From contig NZ_SWCN01000026.1 of assembly GCF_005116575.1 (NCBI RefSeq), forward strand, positions 1 through 64,000: 64,000 nt of DNA. Direction: 5' to 3'. This DNA comes from Desulforhopalus sp. IMCC35007. GTDB lineage: Bacteria; Desulfobacterota; Desulfobulbia; Desulfobulbales; Desulfocapsaceae. The notes beneath the pieces are model-generated. The model was not told the DNA's origin. It worked only from the letters and a program-made list of their open reading frames with translations, and searched no databases. The position numbers were made by a program, and so were the translations under genes. Positions 45,181 through 54,262 of this stretch are shown in pieces; the first letter of the stretch is position 1, and every line of letters begins with the position of its first letter.

Positions 45181-45377
45181 TATTTTTTGCCTCTCTCTTA
45201 TGGTTGTATGAAATGCATTTTGTTTACATGCGAATTATCTCGAAAAACTCTGTCATTGTCAAATTTGCTGAGTATTTAGAGATAAATAGAAATAAGGAAC
45301 CGGAATCAGCAAAATCACTTACTTTTATCTCTTTTTCGTTTCCAATTTATAAATTATTGCTAAATATTTGCCTTTGT

Positions 45378-45393
45378 GTTAACAGGTGTTAAC
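45378..45393. promoter_or_regulatory. operator GTTAAC-N4-GTTAAC at the tetR start
   Basis: A 16-bp dyad GTTAACAGGTGTTAAC lies directly before the ATG at 45394 and covers the RBS position. The identical pattern recurs at 45998-46013. Probable autoregulatory site of the TetR protein. Confidence 0.75.
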
Positions 45394-45972
45394 ATGAGAG
45401 ACACTAAAGAAACCATACTATCGGCTGCCTGTGATATCTATCTGCAGCATGGTTACAAGGGTATGAGCATGCGCCAGGTTGCTCGACGCGCTGGCATTTC
45501 AGCCACCGCCATCTACCGTCATTTTGAAAACAAGGAATCCCTTCACCACCAGGTGTTGCGGGAAGGTTTTCGTACCTTTAACTCGTATCTACAATCTTCA
45601 CTGAGTGACAACACTGGCCTTGAAAGACTCAAGCATGCCTCTGAAAGATTTTTTGCATTTGCAACGGAGCAGAAGAAATATTACGAAATTCTGTTTCTTA
45701 CCATGGACCACACCGTTGAACACAAAGTTAAAGGCGCCCTGACCCAGGATGCGACCATCAGTCGGCATTTCATGGTTCAGCGGGTTCAGGAGTGCATGGA
45801 GGAGGGAAGTTTAAAATCAGATGATGCAGAAGAAGTGGCGATGCTCCTTCTTTCTACCTGTAACGGTTTTTTTGGTTTGTATGTTTCGAAAAAAGCGTCC
45901 GACACCCACGAAGAAATGCATAAAAAATATCAACGTATGTTCCACAGGTTACTCGTTGGCTTACTGACATAA
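45394..45972 (+). CDS. TetR-family transcriptional repressor
   Basis: I prefer the ATG at 45394 (192 aa) over the GTG six codons upstream, since the protein then begins MRDTKETILSAACDIY, a normal TetR start. The HTH is near 10-50 (GYKGMSMRQVARRAGISATAIYRHFENKESLHHQVL). The rest is the helical ligand domain. Identical operators in front of this gene and the acyl-CoA dehydrogenase show a likely regulon: fatty acid or acyl-CoA responsive control like FadR/PsrA/RutR-type TetR proteins (inference). Confidence 0.9.
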   Translation: MRDTKETILSAACDIYLQHGYKGMSMRQVARRAGISATAIYRHFENKESLHHQVLREGFRTFNSYLQSSLSDNTGLERLKHASERFFAFATEQKKYYEILFLTMDHTVEHKVKGALTQDATISRHFMVQRVQECMEEGSLKSDDAEEVAMLLLSTCNGFFGLYVSKKASDTHEEMHKKYQRMFHRLLVGLLT

Positions 45973-45997
45973 AAGATAAGTTTTTTTTACCGGGAAA

Positions 45998-46013
45998 GTT
46001 AACGCACGTTAAC
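45998..46013. promoter_or_regulatory. operator GTTAAC-N4-GTTAAC before acyl-CoA dehydrogenase
   Basis: GTTAACGCACGTTAAC has the same 6-4-6 layout as the site at 45378-45393. It lies about 48 bases upstream of the dehydrogenase start. Confidence 0.75.
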
Positions 46014-46060
46014 AAGAAAAAACGTGCGAATCAATGTACTTTAACAAGGAGGCTTTTGTC

Positions 46061-47830
46061 ATGTTGTTGACGTCTACAAGTGAGGGTGTGCTAAACAATA
46101 CATCACAAAAAGACAAGATTGTGGTTACCCGGGGCTTACTGTTACATCCAAAAAATGAAGCCTATCAACATCTCGACCAGGAATCCAGAGATCTTGTCCG
46201 AAAAACTATTCAATTCTTTGAAGATAAAGGTAAGGAACAGCTCAAACATGACGACCACGAAAGGGTCTGGTATGCCGATTTTCTGGAGTTTTCAAAAAAA
46301 GAAAAGCTTTTTGCCACCTTTTTAACCACCAGTCAATACGGCGAAGGTGCCAAGCGTTGGGATACCTATAGAAACTGCGCTATCAATGAAGTCCTGGGCT
46401 TCTATGGTCTGAGTTACTGGTATACCTGGCAGGTCACTATTCTCGGGCTTGGCCCAATATGGATGAGCAATAATGAAGGGATAAAAAAGAAAACAGCGGA
46501 GCTTCTTGACACAGGTGCAATTTTCGCCTTCGGCCTCTCGGAAAAGGAACATGGTGCAGACATCTACACCAGTGACATGGGACTTACCCCTCAAGCCGAC
46601 GGCAGTTATCTGGCCAACGGCTCGAAATACTATATTGGCAACGCCAATGAAGCAGGGCTTGTTTCTACCTTTGGTAAATTCACTGACTCTGGCGAATATG
46701 TGTTTTTTGTAGCACAGCCAAAACATGAAAAATATGAGCTCGTCAAAAACGTTCTCAACTCACAAAACTATGTGGCTGAATATAAGCTCAGCGATTACCC
46801 CATCGGTGAAGACGAGATCCTTGCCAAAGGCAGAGATGCCTGGGATATGGCCTTAAATACCGTAAACGTCGGAAAATTCAATCTTGGCTGGGCCTCCATT
46901 GGGATTTGTACCCATGCCTATTACGAGGCCTTGAACCATGCCTGTCATCGCCATCTTTTTGACCATTATGTCACCGATTTTGTGCATATAAGAGAGCTTT
47001 TCGTCGACGCCTATGTACGGCTCGCCGCCATGAAGCTCTTTGCCCTTCGGGCCATAGATTATATGCGCGCCGCAGGCCCGGATGATCGCAGGTACCTGCT
47101 GTTCACCCCCATGGTCAAAATGAAGGTCACCACCCAGGGTGAAGAGGTTATTAACGGTCTCTGGGATGTTATCGCAGCCAAAGGCTTCGAAAAGGATATG
47201 TATTTTGAAATGGCCGCACGCGATATCCGCGCCCTGCCAAAACTGGAAGGCACCGTCCATGTTAATATGGCGCTCATTGTCAAGTTTATGGCCAACTACT
47301 TCTTCAAACCAGGAAAATACCCGGATATTGAAAGCAGGACAGCTCCTGAAAATGATGATTTCCTCTTTCACCAGGGGGCAACCAAAGGTCTTGGAAAAAC
47401 CAGATTCCACGACTATAAAAAAATTTACAACCAGTACAATCTGCCTAACATCAGCATCTTCAAAAAACAGATCAGGCTCCTCAAGCTGTTTCTTGTCCTC
47501 GGTAAGCCTGGCAAGGAACAGATCAAGGATTTCGACTTTCTCCTGAATTTAGGCGAACTTTTCACCCTGGTCGTCTATGGACAACTGATTCTTGAAAACG
47601 CCAAACTGCTGGGAATCGATGAACAGTTACTCGATCAGATTTTTGATGTAATGATACGGGATTTTGCCAAATTTGCCCTGCAACTCTACACCAAGGGATC
47701 AATGACGTTGGTCCAGCAAACCATCTGCCGGAGCATGATTAAACGACCTGTAGAAGACAAAAAGAGGTTTGACTACCTTTGGGAAACCTATGTTTTCAGC
47801 ATGAAAGATCAGTATGAAATGAAGCCATAG
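46061..47830 (+). CDS. acyl-CoA dehydrogenase-family flavoprotein
   Basis: The start at 46061 is set by AAGGAGG eight bases upstream, giving 589 aa. The acyl-CoA dehydrogenase fold is seen: an N-terminal helical domain (about 35-150), the middle beta domain with FAFGLSEKEHGADIYTSDMGLTP and YLANGSKYYIGNANEAGLVSTFGKF near 150-205, and the C-terminal helical domain. It is longer than the classical 380-aa enzymes by a C-terminal extension of about 150 residues, as in long ACADs of the FadE/ACAD9 kind. The substrate is unknown. It is controlled with the adjacent tetR by a shared operator. Confidence 0.85.
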   Translation: MLLTSTSEGVLNNTSQKDKIVVTRGLLLHPKNEAYQHLDQESRDLVRKTIQFFEDKGKEQLKHDDHERVWYADFLEFSKKEKLFATFLTTSQYGEGAKRWDTYRNCAINEVLGFYGLSYWYTWQVTILGLGPIWMSNNEGIKKKTAELLDTGAIFAFGLSEKEHGADIYTSDMGLTPQADGSYLANGSKYYIGNANEAGLVSTFGKFTDSGEYVFFVAQPKHEKYELVKNVLNSQNYVAEYKLSDYPIGEDEILAKGRDAWDMALNTVNVGKFNLGWASIGICTHAYYEALNHACHRHLFDHYVTDFVHIRELFVDAYVRLAAMKLFALRAIDYMRAAGPDDRRYLLFTPMVKMKVTTQGEEVINGLWDVIAAKGFEKDMYFEMAARDIRALPKLEGTVHVNMALIVKFMANYFFKPGKYPDIESRTAPENDDFLFHQGATKGLGKTRFHDYKKIYNQYNLPNISIFKKQIRLLKLFLVLGKPGKEQIKDFDFLLNLGELFTLVVYGQLILENAKLLGIDEQLLDQIFDVMIRDFAKFALQLYTKGSMTLVQQTICRSMIKRPVEDKKRFDYLWETYVFSMKDQYEMKP

Positions 47831-47834
47831 ATCG

Positions 47835-47892
47835 GCCTGCTTACGACACCACCTTGTAACAATGGTGTCGTAAGCAGGCGCTCATCGTTTTT
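47835..47892 (+). terminator. terminator-like 17-bp hairpin after acyl-CoA dehydrogenase
   Basis: 47835-47851 pairs perfectly with 47863-47879 (GCCTGCTTACGACACCA and its complement, 11-nt loop). TTTTTT follows 7 bases later at 47887. Confidence 0.75.
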
Positions 47893-47996
47893 TCAAAAGG
47901 TTTGTTATCCGGGCCGCAGCTTTTTTCGGAGCTTCTCGACGATACAGCGAGTATGTCGAGAAGCTGAGAAAAACCTGCAACCAAGGAGATCGAATG

Positions 47997-48293
47997 TTAT
48001 CCAAGCAGAGATTGAATCTCTTCTTCTATCTCCTCCGTCAGCTTCTCGAGGATAAAAGAATTCATGCTGTAGGGTGTATGGTCGGCGATGTATTTCAGTT
48101 TCATATACAACGGCTCGGGGAGGCGAAGAGGCAGATTCTTCTTCACATCCTCCCGAATTCTGGGGTCTTCCCACGGGTAGACCTTATCAACTGCAACACT
48201 GTCTTTACCAGCTGCTGCTGCGAATTTATCAAGATCCGATGTTTTTTTGATTGTCGGGGTAGAACGAAGAACCGATTTCTTATTTTCAGCCAC
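47997..48293 (-). CDS. ribbon-helix-helix partner of ParA
   Basis: A 98-aa protein. The C-terminal half (about 50-95) looks like a ribbon-helix-helix: KNLPLRLPEPLYMKLKYIADHTPYSMNSFILEKLTEEIEEEI. The N-terminal half is basic and disordered (KKSVLRSTPTIKKTSDLDKF), like the ATPase-stimulating tails of small ParB/ParG/Omega-type proteins. It overlaps the parA gene by 8 bases. Expected role: centromere-binding and autorepressor protein of a partition cassette. Confidence 0.8.
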   Translation of the reverse strand: MAENKKSVLRSTPTIKKTSDLDKFAAAAGKDSVAVDKVYPWEDPRIREDVKKNLPLRLPEPLYMKLKYIADHTPYSMNSFILEKLTEEIEEEIQSLLG

Positions 48294-48936
48294 AATAAAT
48301 CTCCCTGAAAAACTGATTCATTTCTGCACTTGCCTTCTTGTCCTGCTTCCATTCCGTAACAGACAATCCATCCCTTGCAGATTTTCGAAATGATATACGT
48401 TCGTGGAGAATAGGTTCCATAATCGACAGATGTTCAAAACCTTCTCCTGCAAAAAACTCCCTCGTTTCCTTATCCTCGCGTACCACAGGATTTGTCGAAA
48501 CCCTATTGAGTACGATCGAGGCCTGTAGCTTGGGATTAAACCCCTTTGCCATGGAGACCAGTTCATCCATCTGCCTGATGGTCCAGATATCAAATTGAAA
48601 GGGCTGTACCGGGACGTACGCCCTGTCACAGACTCCAAGTGCATACCTGAGTTCCATGGAATCACGCCCACCGGCATCGATAATCACCTCATCGTAACGA
48701 TTGGCCAGATCCTGAACCTGTCCTGCTAAACCTTTGCCAAATTTCTGTACACTGGCAATACGCGGCTCTACCTCCGCCTCTTCGCGCACGGCAGCCCAAA
48801 ACGAGGCGGTACCCTGCCGATCGGTATCAATCAACAGCACATCTTTGCCTTCGAGGGCAAGAAGAGCTGCCATATTTGTTGCCAGTGTCGTCTTACCGGT
48901 CCCACCCTTTTCTCCACCTACTAAAACTATAGACAT
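48286..48936 (-). CDS. ParA-family partition ATPase
   Basis: A 216-aa small ParA (type Ib size) with deviant Walker A GGEKGGTGKTT near 7-17, Walker A' DTDRQGTASFW near 37-47 and Walker B EVIIDAGGRD near 82-91. It lacks an N-terminal HTH, so operator binding should be done by the RHH partner. Such cassettes are usual on plasmids and integrative elements. Here the surroundings look chromosomal, so it may be a domesticated or cargo-positioning system. Confidence 0.9.
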   Translation of the reverse strand: MSIVLVGGEKGGTGKTTLATNMAALLALEGKDVLLIDTDRQGTASFWAAVREEAEVEPRIASVQKFGKGLAGQVQDLANRYDEVIIDAGGRDSMELRYALGVCDRAYVPVQPFQFDIWTIRQMDELVSMAKGFNPKLQASIVLNRVSTNPVVREDKETREFFAGEGFEHLSIMEPILHERISFRKSARDGLSVTEWKQDKKASAEMNQFFREIYCG

Positions 48937-48967
48937 AAACCTGTTCCACTTCCTTGAATTTCAGCTC

Positions 48968-49026
48968 ATATTATTTCATACAATATTATATCATACATAG
49001 CGTATCAGACAATATGATATCATATT
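48968..49026. repeat. iteron-like repeats upstream of parA (candidate centromere/operator)
   Basis: Two adjacent 15-bp direct repeats differing at one base lie at 48968-48982 (ATATTATTTCATACA) and 48983-48997 (ATATTATATCATACA). A third, diverged copy at 49012-49026 is part of the perfect 16-bp palindrome AATATGATATCATATT (49011-49026). They sit 30-90 bases upstream of parA, as expected for binding sites of the RHH protein. Confidence 0.65.
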
Positions 49027-49141
49027 ATTGCAACGGGTCAATATTTTTCTGTTTCTCGACCTCCCTTGTTTTGTCTACTGCAGAAAAAATGATGAAAGGA
49101 GAAGGGAAACCGGTTCACCTGCACGATAACTACAGCCAGAA

Positions 49142-49795
49142 TTAAATTGCTATGACATCTTTCAGACAATAACAGACCATCAGCAAATGCAAAATCGCAC
49201 CCCCTGAGACGAAGAAATGGAAAATCTCGTGAAACCCAAAAAAACGCGGCATAGGATTTGGCCATTTAAAACCGTAGATTACTGCACCCACGGTATACAG
49301 TACACCGCCTGCGGTAAGGAGAATGAGACCGGTTTGGGGCATGGTTCGCACCAGGGTTGCAATGGGAACCAGAACAATCCAGCCCATAATAAGATAAATC
49401 AGGGTCCCGATATAGCGTGGGGCATTAATGAAATAGAACTTAAAAAGAGTACCCGCAATGACAAGTCCCCACTGAGCGCCAAGAATAGACCACTTCATAG
49501 GGCCCTCGAGGTAAAAAAAGCAGATCGGCGTATAGGTCCCGGCGATAAGACAAAAAATTGCCATGTGGTCAAATTTTCTCCACAGGCTCCTGTCATTTTC
49601 TGCTCTTTTATTGGCGTGATACAAAAAACTGGCGCTAAACAGAAAAATTGCGGAAAGTCCATAAACAATGGAAGCAACCTGCATTGCAAGATTTCCTGAT
49701 CCAATAATGGCAAGAAGAAGCGTTCCAGCAACAAAGACCGGAATTGTAGCCGCATGGGAGTAGGCTGAAATTTTTTCAGAACGAAGAATAGCCAT
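49142..49795 (-). CDS. haemolysin III-family (PAQR) membrane protein
   Basis: The 217-aa, seven-TM protein has family motifs S...FLYHANKRAE...LWRKFDHMAIFCLIAGTYTPICFF near 57-92 and FGFHEIFHFFVSGGAILHLLMVCYCL near 185-210. The conserved His/Asp/Ser residues form the PAQR zinc site of putative membrane hydrolases. The name is historic and does not imply toxicity. Its ATG overlaps the CoA-transferase stop by one base (TAATG), so the two are coupled. Confidence 0.92.
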   Translation of the reverse strand: MAILRSEKISAYSHAATIPVFVAGTLLLAIIGSGNLAMQVASIVYGLSAIFLFSASFLYHANKRAENDRSLWRKFDHMAIFCLIAGTYTPICFFYLEGPMKWSILGAQWGLVIAGTLFKFYFINAPRYIGTLIYLIMGWIVLVPIATLVRTMPQTGLILLTAGGVLYTVGAVIYGFKWPNPMPRFFGFHEIFHFFVSGGAILHLLMVCYCLKDVIAI

Positions 49796-50991
49796 TATTG
49801 TTCTACCTGAAGAACTCCCTGCAGGACAAGACGCTCAATCTCAGCCTCAGTCATACCTGTTTTCTGTAAAAGCTCCAGGGTCCCTTCCCCGACCCCTGGC
49901 GGCTGATGCCGAATACCAAAAGAGCTGCCGTCAAGGCGAAGCGGAATTTTTGGAAGCTTCGCCATTTGACCGGCAGGAGTTTTCACCAGACAAAGGGAGT
50001 CCGATTCATTCATGTGAACATCATCTTTGAGATCCACCGGCTGATTCACCGGTCCAAAAGGGATCCCTGCCTGCTCAGCCTTATCCATCAGTTCCGTTTG
50101 AGAAAGCAGTGATAATCGTCTCGTCAGTTCAGGCAGCAACCACTCCCGCGCCTCTATGCGCAACTGGTTTGTGGCAAGCTCCTGATTATCCTGCCAGTCT
50201 GAAAAATCGAAAACCCGGCAGAATCTTGACCAGTGTCGATCTGAGGTTATACCGATAAAGACCTCTTTGTTATCTGCTGTGGTAAAAAGATCATACACCG
50301 CCCAGGACCTTCCCCGCTCCGGCATGGGTTGAGGCGCCTCCCCGGTAACAGCTGCAACCGCCATATGCTGGCCAACCAGAAAGGCGACAGATTCATAGAG
50401 CCCTGCCTGAACAAAGGTACCTTTCCCGGACGTTTTTCTCTCATAGAGAGCCGCCAGGATTCCTATCACACCAAAACTGCCACCAAAAATATCGGTCACA
50501 GAAGCGCCAGCCCTGAGCGGCCTGCCTGAAGGCCCGGTCATATAGGCAAGGCCTCCCATCATCTGTACCACCTCATCGAGAGCAAACCTTTTTTCATAGG
50601 GCCCTGGCATAAAACCCTTCAGGGAACAGTAGATAAGACCAGGGTTCATCTTCTTGCAACTATCGTAGTCCACCCCAAGCCGCTCCACAGTACCGGGACC
50701 AAAATTCTCGATCACAACATCGGCCACCTGAACAAGTTGATAAAATACATCCCGACCCTGATCGGATTTTAAGTCTATGGAAATACTTTTTTTATTCCTG
50801 TTTAAAAAGGTGAAAAAACCAGAACCAAAGTTTTTCAGCCAACGGGTGTCATCACCGCTGCCAGTGGGTTCAACCTTGTAGACGTCTGCGCCCAGATCGC
50901 CCAGAACCAGACCGCAGGTGGGGCCCATGACCATATGACCAAGCTCCAGTACAGTTACTCCTCTCAAGGGTAAATCTTTCTCAACTGCCAT
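49795..50991 (-). CDS. class III CoA-transferase (CaiB/BaiF family)
   Basis: A 398-aa enzyme with the family start LPLRGVTVLELGHMVMGPTCGLVLGDLGADVYKVE, then DLKSDQGRDVF, ADVVIENFGPGTVERLGVDY, NPGLIYCSLKGFMPGPY and LDEVVQMMGGLAYMTG. The Asp of the last motif (about residue 138) is probably the catalytic residue that forms the acyl anhydride. It moves CoA between carboxylic acids. With the acyl-CoA dehydrogenase 2 kb away it suggests an organic-acid degradation pathway, but the substrate cannot be told from sequence. Confidence 0.92.
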   Translation of the reverse strand: MAVEKDLPLRGVTVLELGHMVMGPTCGLVLGDLGADVYKVEPTGSGDDTRWLKNFGSGFFTFLNRNKKSISIDLKSDQGRDVFYQLVQVADVVIENFGPGTVERLGVDYDSCKKMNPGLIYCSLKGFMPGPYEKRFALDEVVQMMGGLAYMTGPSGRPLRAGASVTDIFGGSFGVIGILAALYERKTSGKGTFVQAGLYESVAFLVGQHMAVAAVTGEAPQPMPERGRSWAVYDLFTTADNKEVFIGITSDRHWSRFCRVFDFSDWQDNQELATNQLRIEAREWLLPELTRRLSLLSQTELMDKAEQAGIPFGPVNQPVDLKDDVHMNESDSLCLVKTPAGQMAKLPKIPLRLDGSSFGIRHQPPGVGEGTLELLQKTGMTEAEIERLVLQGVLQVEQ

Positions 50992-51368
50992 AACAAACCA
51001 TAATTATTCATAATGCATAGAAGTCCCGATCAAGCCAGAATCACGGAACCCTACACGGTAAAGACATAACTATAGGCACAGGAAGAACGACAATCAAAAA
51101 AAAGAGTGACCACACTATGAGATTGGAGAAAGATGACCGGCTGTCGTTACATAATTCACACAGGTATTTCCATCATTACAATGAGATACACACAAAAAGA
51201 CAATTGAATTCCGAAAAAAATTCACCCACTGTTACCGCTTTTCATGGGAAAGATACACTTTGTATAGTATAGATGCATTTCTTGTACACTCAGGCTCTAC
51301 CATTTCCTTTTCGAAGGGTGCATACGCTGTTGAAATAGGCGTACAACGTAAGATATCAGGTCAATATT
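50992..51368. other. intergenic region before the sugar-nucleotide cluster
   Basis: A 377-base divergent gap between the CoA-transferase and the UDP-glucuronate decarboxylase. A/T-rich with a possible -10 (TATAGTATAG near 51259). No gene or clear RNA structure seen. Confidence 0.5.
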
Positions 51369-52331
51369 ATGAAAAAAGAACAAAAAAGAATTCTCGTCAC
51401 CGGCGGTGCTGGCTTCCTTGGCTCACATTTATGCAAACGATTGCTTGAAGAATCCTGTGAGGTTCTCTGTCTTGACAACTATTTCACCGGCTCAAAAGAC
51501 AATATTGTTGACCTGATTGGACATCCCTATTTCGAGCTAATACGCCACGACATCACCTTCCCGCTCTATCTGGAAATTGATGAAATATATAATCTTGCCT
51601 GCCCAGCATCGCCTATTCATTACCAGCATGACCCGGTCCAGACCCTCAAGACAAGTGTGCACGGAGCAATCAACATGCTCGGTCTGGCCAAAAGAGTAAA
51701 AGCCAAAATCTTCCAGGCCTCCACCAGTGAAGTCTATGGCGACCCTGCTATCCATCCGCAACCGGAGTCCTACTGGGGAAATGTAAATCCAATCGGAATC
51801 AGATCCTGCTACGACGAAGGTAAACGCTGCGCTGAAACCCTCTTTTTTGATTATCATCGCCAGCACAGGGTCAATATAAGGGTGGGTCGACTGTTCAACA
51901 CCTATGGCCCGAACATGCACCCCAATGATGGCCGTGTCGTTTCTAATTTCATCATTCAGGCCCTGCAGAATAAACCCATTACCATTTATGGGGACGGAGA
52001 ACAGACCCGTTCTTTTTGCTATGTGGATGATCTCATTGAACTGATGATCCGCTTCATGTCTGCCGGCGACGATTTTATCGGCCCGATGAACATGGGAAAT
52101 CCCGGAGAGTTCACGATTAAAGAACTGGCTGAACGTATTATTACCATGTCAAACTCAAAGTCACAGCTCACCTTTGTCGACCTGCCCCAGGATGACCCCA
52201 AACAGAGAAAGCCTGAGATCAGCCTTGCCCAGCAAAAACTGGACTGGACCCCTAAGGTCAAGCTCGAAGATGGTCTGGTGAAAACCATTGAATACTTCGA
52301 CAATCTGCTCAAAAACCGCGCCGGTCAGTAA
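51369..52331 (+). CDS. UDP-glucuronate decarboxylase (UDP-xylose synthase)
   Basis: A 320-aa SDR enzyme with NAD-binding [16 protein letters not shown] near 11-26 and family marks [35 protein letters not shown] and [10 protein letters not shown]. The catalytic YxxxK is in [13 protein letters not shown] near 147-159. [25 protein letters not shown] follows. This is the UXS pattern, which converts UDP-glucuronate to UDP-xylose (or the 4-keto intermediate). It starts the surface-sugar region that runs to 58.6 kb. Confidence 0.92.
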   Translation: MKKEQKRILVTGGAGFLGSHLCKRLLEESCEVLCLDNYFTGSKDNIVDLIGHPYFELIRHDITFPLYLEIDEIYNLACPASPIHYQHDPVQTLKTSVHGAINMLGLAKRVKAKIFQASTSEVYGDPAIHPQPESYWGNVNPIGIRSCYDEGKRCAETLFFDYHRQHRVNIRVGRLFNTYGPNMHPNDGRVVSNFIIQALQNKPITIYGDGEQTRSFCYVDDLIELMIRFMSAGDDFIGPMNMGNPGEFTIKELAERIITMSNSKSQLTFVDLPQDDPKQRKPEISLAQQKLDWTPKVKLEDGLVKTIEYFDNLLKNRAGQ

Positions 52332-52536
52332 CCTATGCAAAAGCCAGGCAGCCCAGTAAAAATAATTCTGATGACAGGAGAGGATCGGGCACAGCACAGC
52401 ACCTTTCCAACATGGGCTGTCCGGAAAACTGAAAACCCAACGATACCCTCCAGCAGCTGTTTTCCAGCCAACTGACCACCTCCCCTGAAAAAATAATAAA
52501 TAAACCATACGGGTATATCCGTTTTACCCAGAAAAC

Positions 52537-54165
52537 ATGAAACGCTATTCTCCTGAAAACGACACGACAATCCATGATCTTATCATTGTCGGTGGTGGTA
52601 TATATGGGGCCTCAATGGCCTACACCTCAGCATTAAACGGTATCAGTCCTGTTTTACTTGAACAGGATGATTTCTGCGAACACACCTCCGCCAATTCTCA
52701 AAAGGTTATCCATGGAGGACTGCGCTATCTGCAGACCCTTGATATAAAACGTGTCGTGGAATCCATCCGGGAAAAACAACGTTTTTACCATCTGTTTCCC
52801 CATCAGGTAAAACCTCTGCCGTGCCTGCTGCCCACCAGTGGCTATACCATGAAAGGTAATGAGGCCTTTCGCCTTGCTTTTTTAATGTATGGCACGATCG
52901 AAAAACTGGTCTGTGGAAACAAATTAACCAAAAACCTCAATAAACGCCCGGAGATCCTCTCCAGACAAGAAGTTGCCAGACGCTTTCCACACATGGCAGA
53001 AGAAAACATCCGTGGTGGCGCACTCTGGTATGATGGCATCTGTCTTGAACCAGAACGGGTTGTCATCGGCCTTTTACAGAGTGCAGCCAAACTTGGTGGG
53101 AAAATCGCCAACCAGATGAAGGTGGTAAAGATCAAGAGAAGGACAAGGGATCACCTTGCCGTCTTTGTCGAGGACAAACTCGAAAAGAAAACCTTTTGTC
53201 TGCTGACGAAAAAAATAGCCCTCTGCACCGGCTCCTGGTTTCAGGATGATCTTGAACTGCGGCCACTGCCTGTCGAGCTGCAAAAACTCTCGCTGATCAG
53301 GGGATTGAACGTCATAGTGCCCTCCCTGTTTAACTCTGCCACCTCTTTTGCCACAAAAGTTCGCAACGCCAAAGGAGATGGCTCCAGGTTCCTGTTTATC
53401 GTCCCCTGGAAAAACTATTCCATTGAAGGTACCCACTGGGAAGATTGTCCTGACCCCTCAAAACCCTGGGAAGCCAAAGACAGCACCGTACAAGAGTTTC
53501 ACCTGACAACCCAGAAAGCACTCAGGGAGGAAAACAATCAGGTATCCATCCAATCAACCCATGTCGGCTATGTTCCCGGCACAACCGATGGCAAACCCAT
53601 GGCCTCCGACCGCATCCTTGGTCATTATAAAATTGTCGATCGGGAAGAAAATAGTCCAGGTGATGTTATTCAGGTGGTAGGGGTGAAATTCACCACCGCC
53701 TTTGATGTGGTTTTAAAGGCTTTGCAACATCTTTTCCCGAGCAGAAAAGTCAAAGATGTTCTTTCTTTCAGCAATCTACCCTACGGCAGCCCGGCAGAGG
53801 ACAGCAATCAACTTTTTCGACTCTACCGGACTCGATACCTGGGTGTTTTAAATCATCAGCAGTGCAAAATAGCCTTCCAACTTTTTGGCAATGCTCTTCC
53901 TTATGTGATACAGTTCTACCTGACTTCTCTGATCGAGAAAGGGCAACCGATCTCAGACCATGCATTCTATACAGGCCTTACCCGATACTGTGTTGACCAT
54001 GAAATGACCTTCCACCTGGATGATCTCATCTACCGCAGGCTTTTCCCAGACAGCCCATGCCCCCCAGATCCAGAACTGTTGACCACTATTTCTGATGAAA
54101 TGGCCAGATTATTACTCTGGACCCCCGGGCAATTGGAGCAGGAAACATCGCAGCTCAGCAGGTAA
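52537..54165 (+). CDS. FAD-dependent glycerol-3-phosphate dehydrogenase-like (GlpD family)
   Basis: A 542-aa flavoprotein with Rossmann FAD motif DLIIVGGGIYGASMAYTSALNGISPVLLEQDDF near 10-42. The GlpD-type substrate segment is SAN-SQKVIHGGLRYLQTLDIKRVVESIREKQ near 52-76. A later motif is FLFIVPWKNYSIEGTHWE. The C-terminus resembles the GlpD helical cap. It probably oxidises sn-glycerol-3-phosphate or a related substrate and passes electrons to quinone. Standing among sugar-nucleotide and glycosyltransferase genes, it may serve lipid or glycan synthesis in place of catabolism (inference). Confidence 0.85.
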   Translation: MKRYSPENDTTIHDLIIVGGGIYGASMAYTSALNGISPVLLEQDDFCEHTSANSQKVIHGGLRYLQTLDIKRVVESIREKQRFYHLFPHQVKPLPCLLPTSGYTMKGNEAFRLAFLMYGTIEKLVCGNKLTKNLNKRPEILSRQEVARRFPHMAEENIRGGALWYDGICLEPERVVIGLLQSAAKLGGKIANQMKVVKIKRRTRDHLAVFVEDKLEKKTFCLLTKKIALCTGSWFQDDLELRPLPVELQKLSLIRGLNVIVPSLFNSATSFATKVRNAKGDGSRFLFIVPWKNYSIEGTHWEDCPDPSKPWEAKDSTVQEFHLTTQKALREENNQVSIQSTHVGYVPGTTDGKPMASDRILGHYKIVDREENSPGDVIQVVGVKFTTAFDVVLKALQHLFPSRKVKDVLSFSNLPYGSPAEDSNQLFRLYRTRYLGVLNHQQCKIAFQLFGNALPYVIQFYLTSLIEKGQPISDHAFYTGLTRYCVDHEMTFHLDDLIYRRLFPDSPCPPDPELLTTISDEMARLLLWTPGQLEQETSQLSR

Positions 54166-54262
54166 TGAGTTCAATACATACTAAAAAATAAGTCAAATTT
54201 GGATATACAATAACAAATACAGTGCTTAAAATTAATGATCAAAACAATATAGGAAGTTTGCA

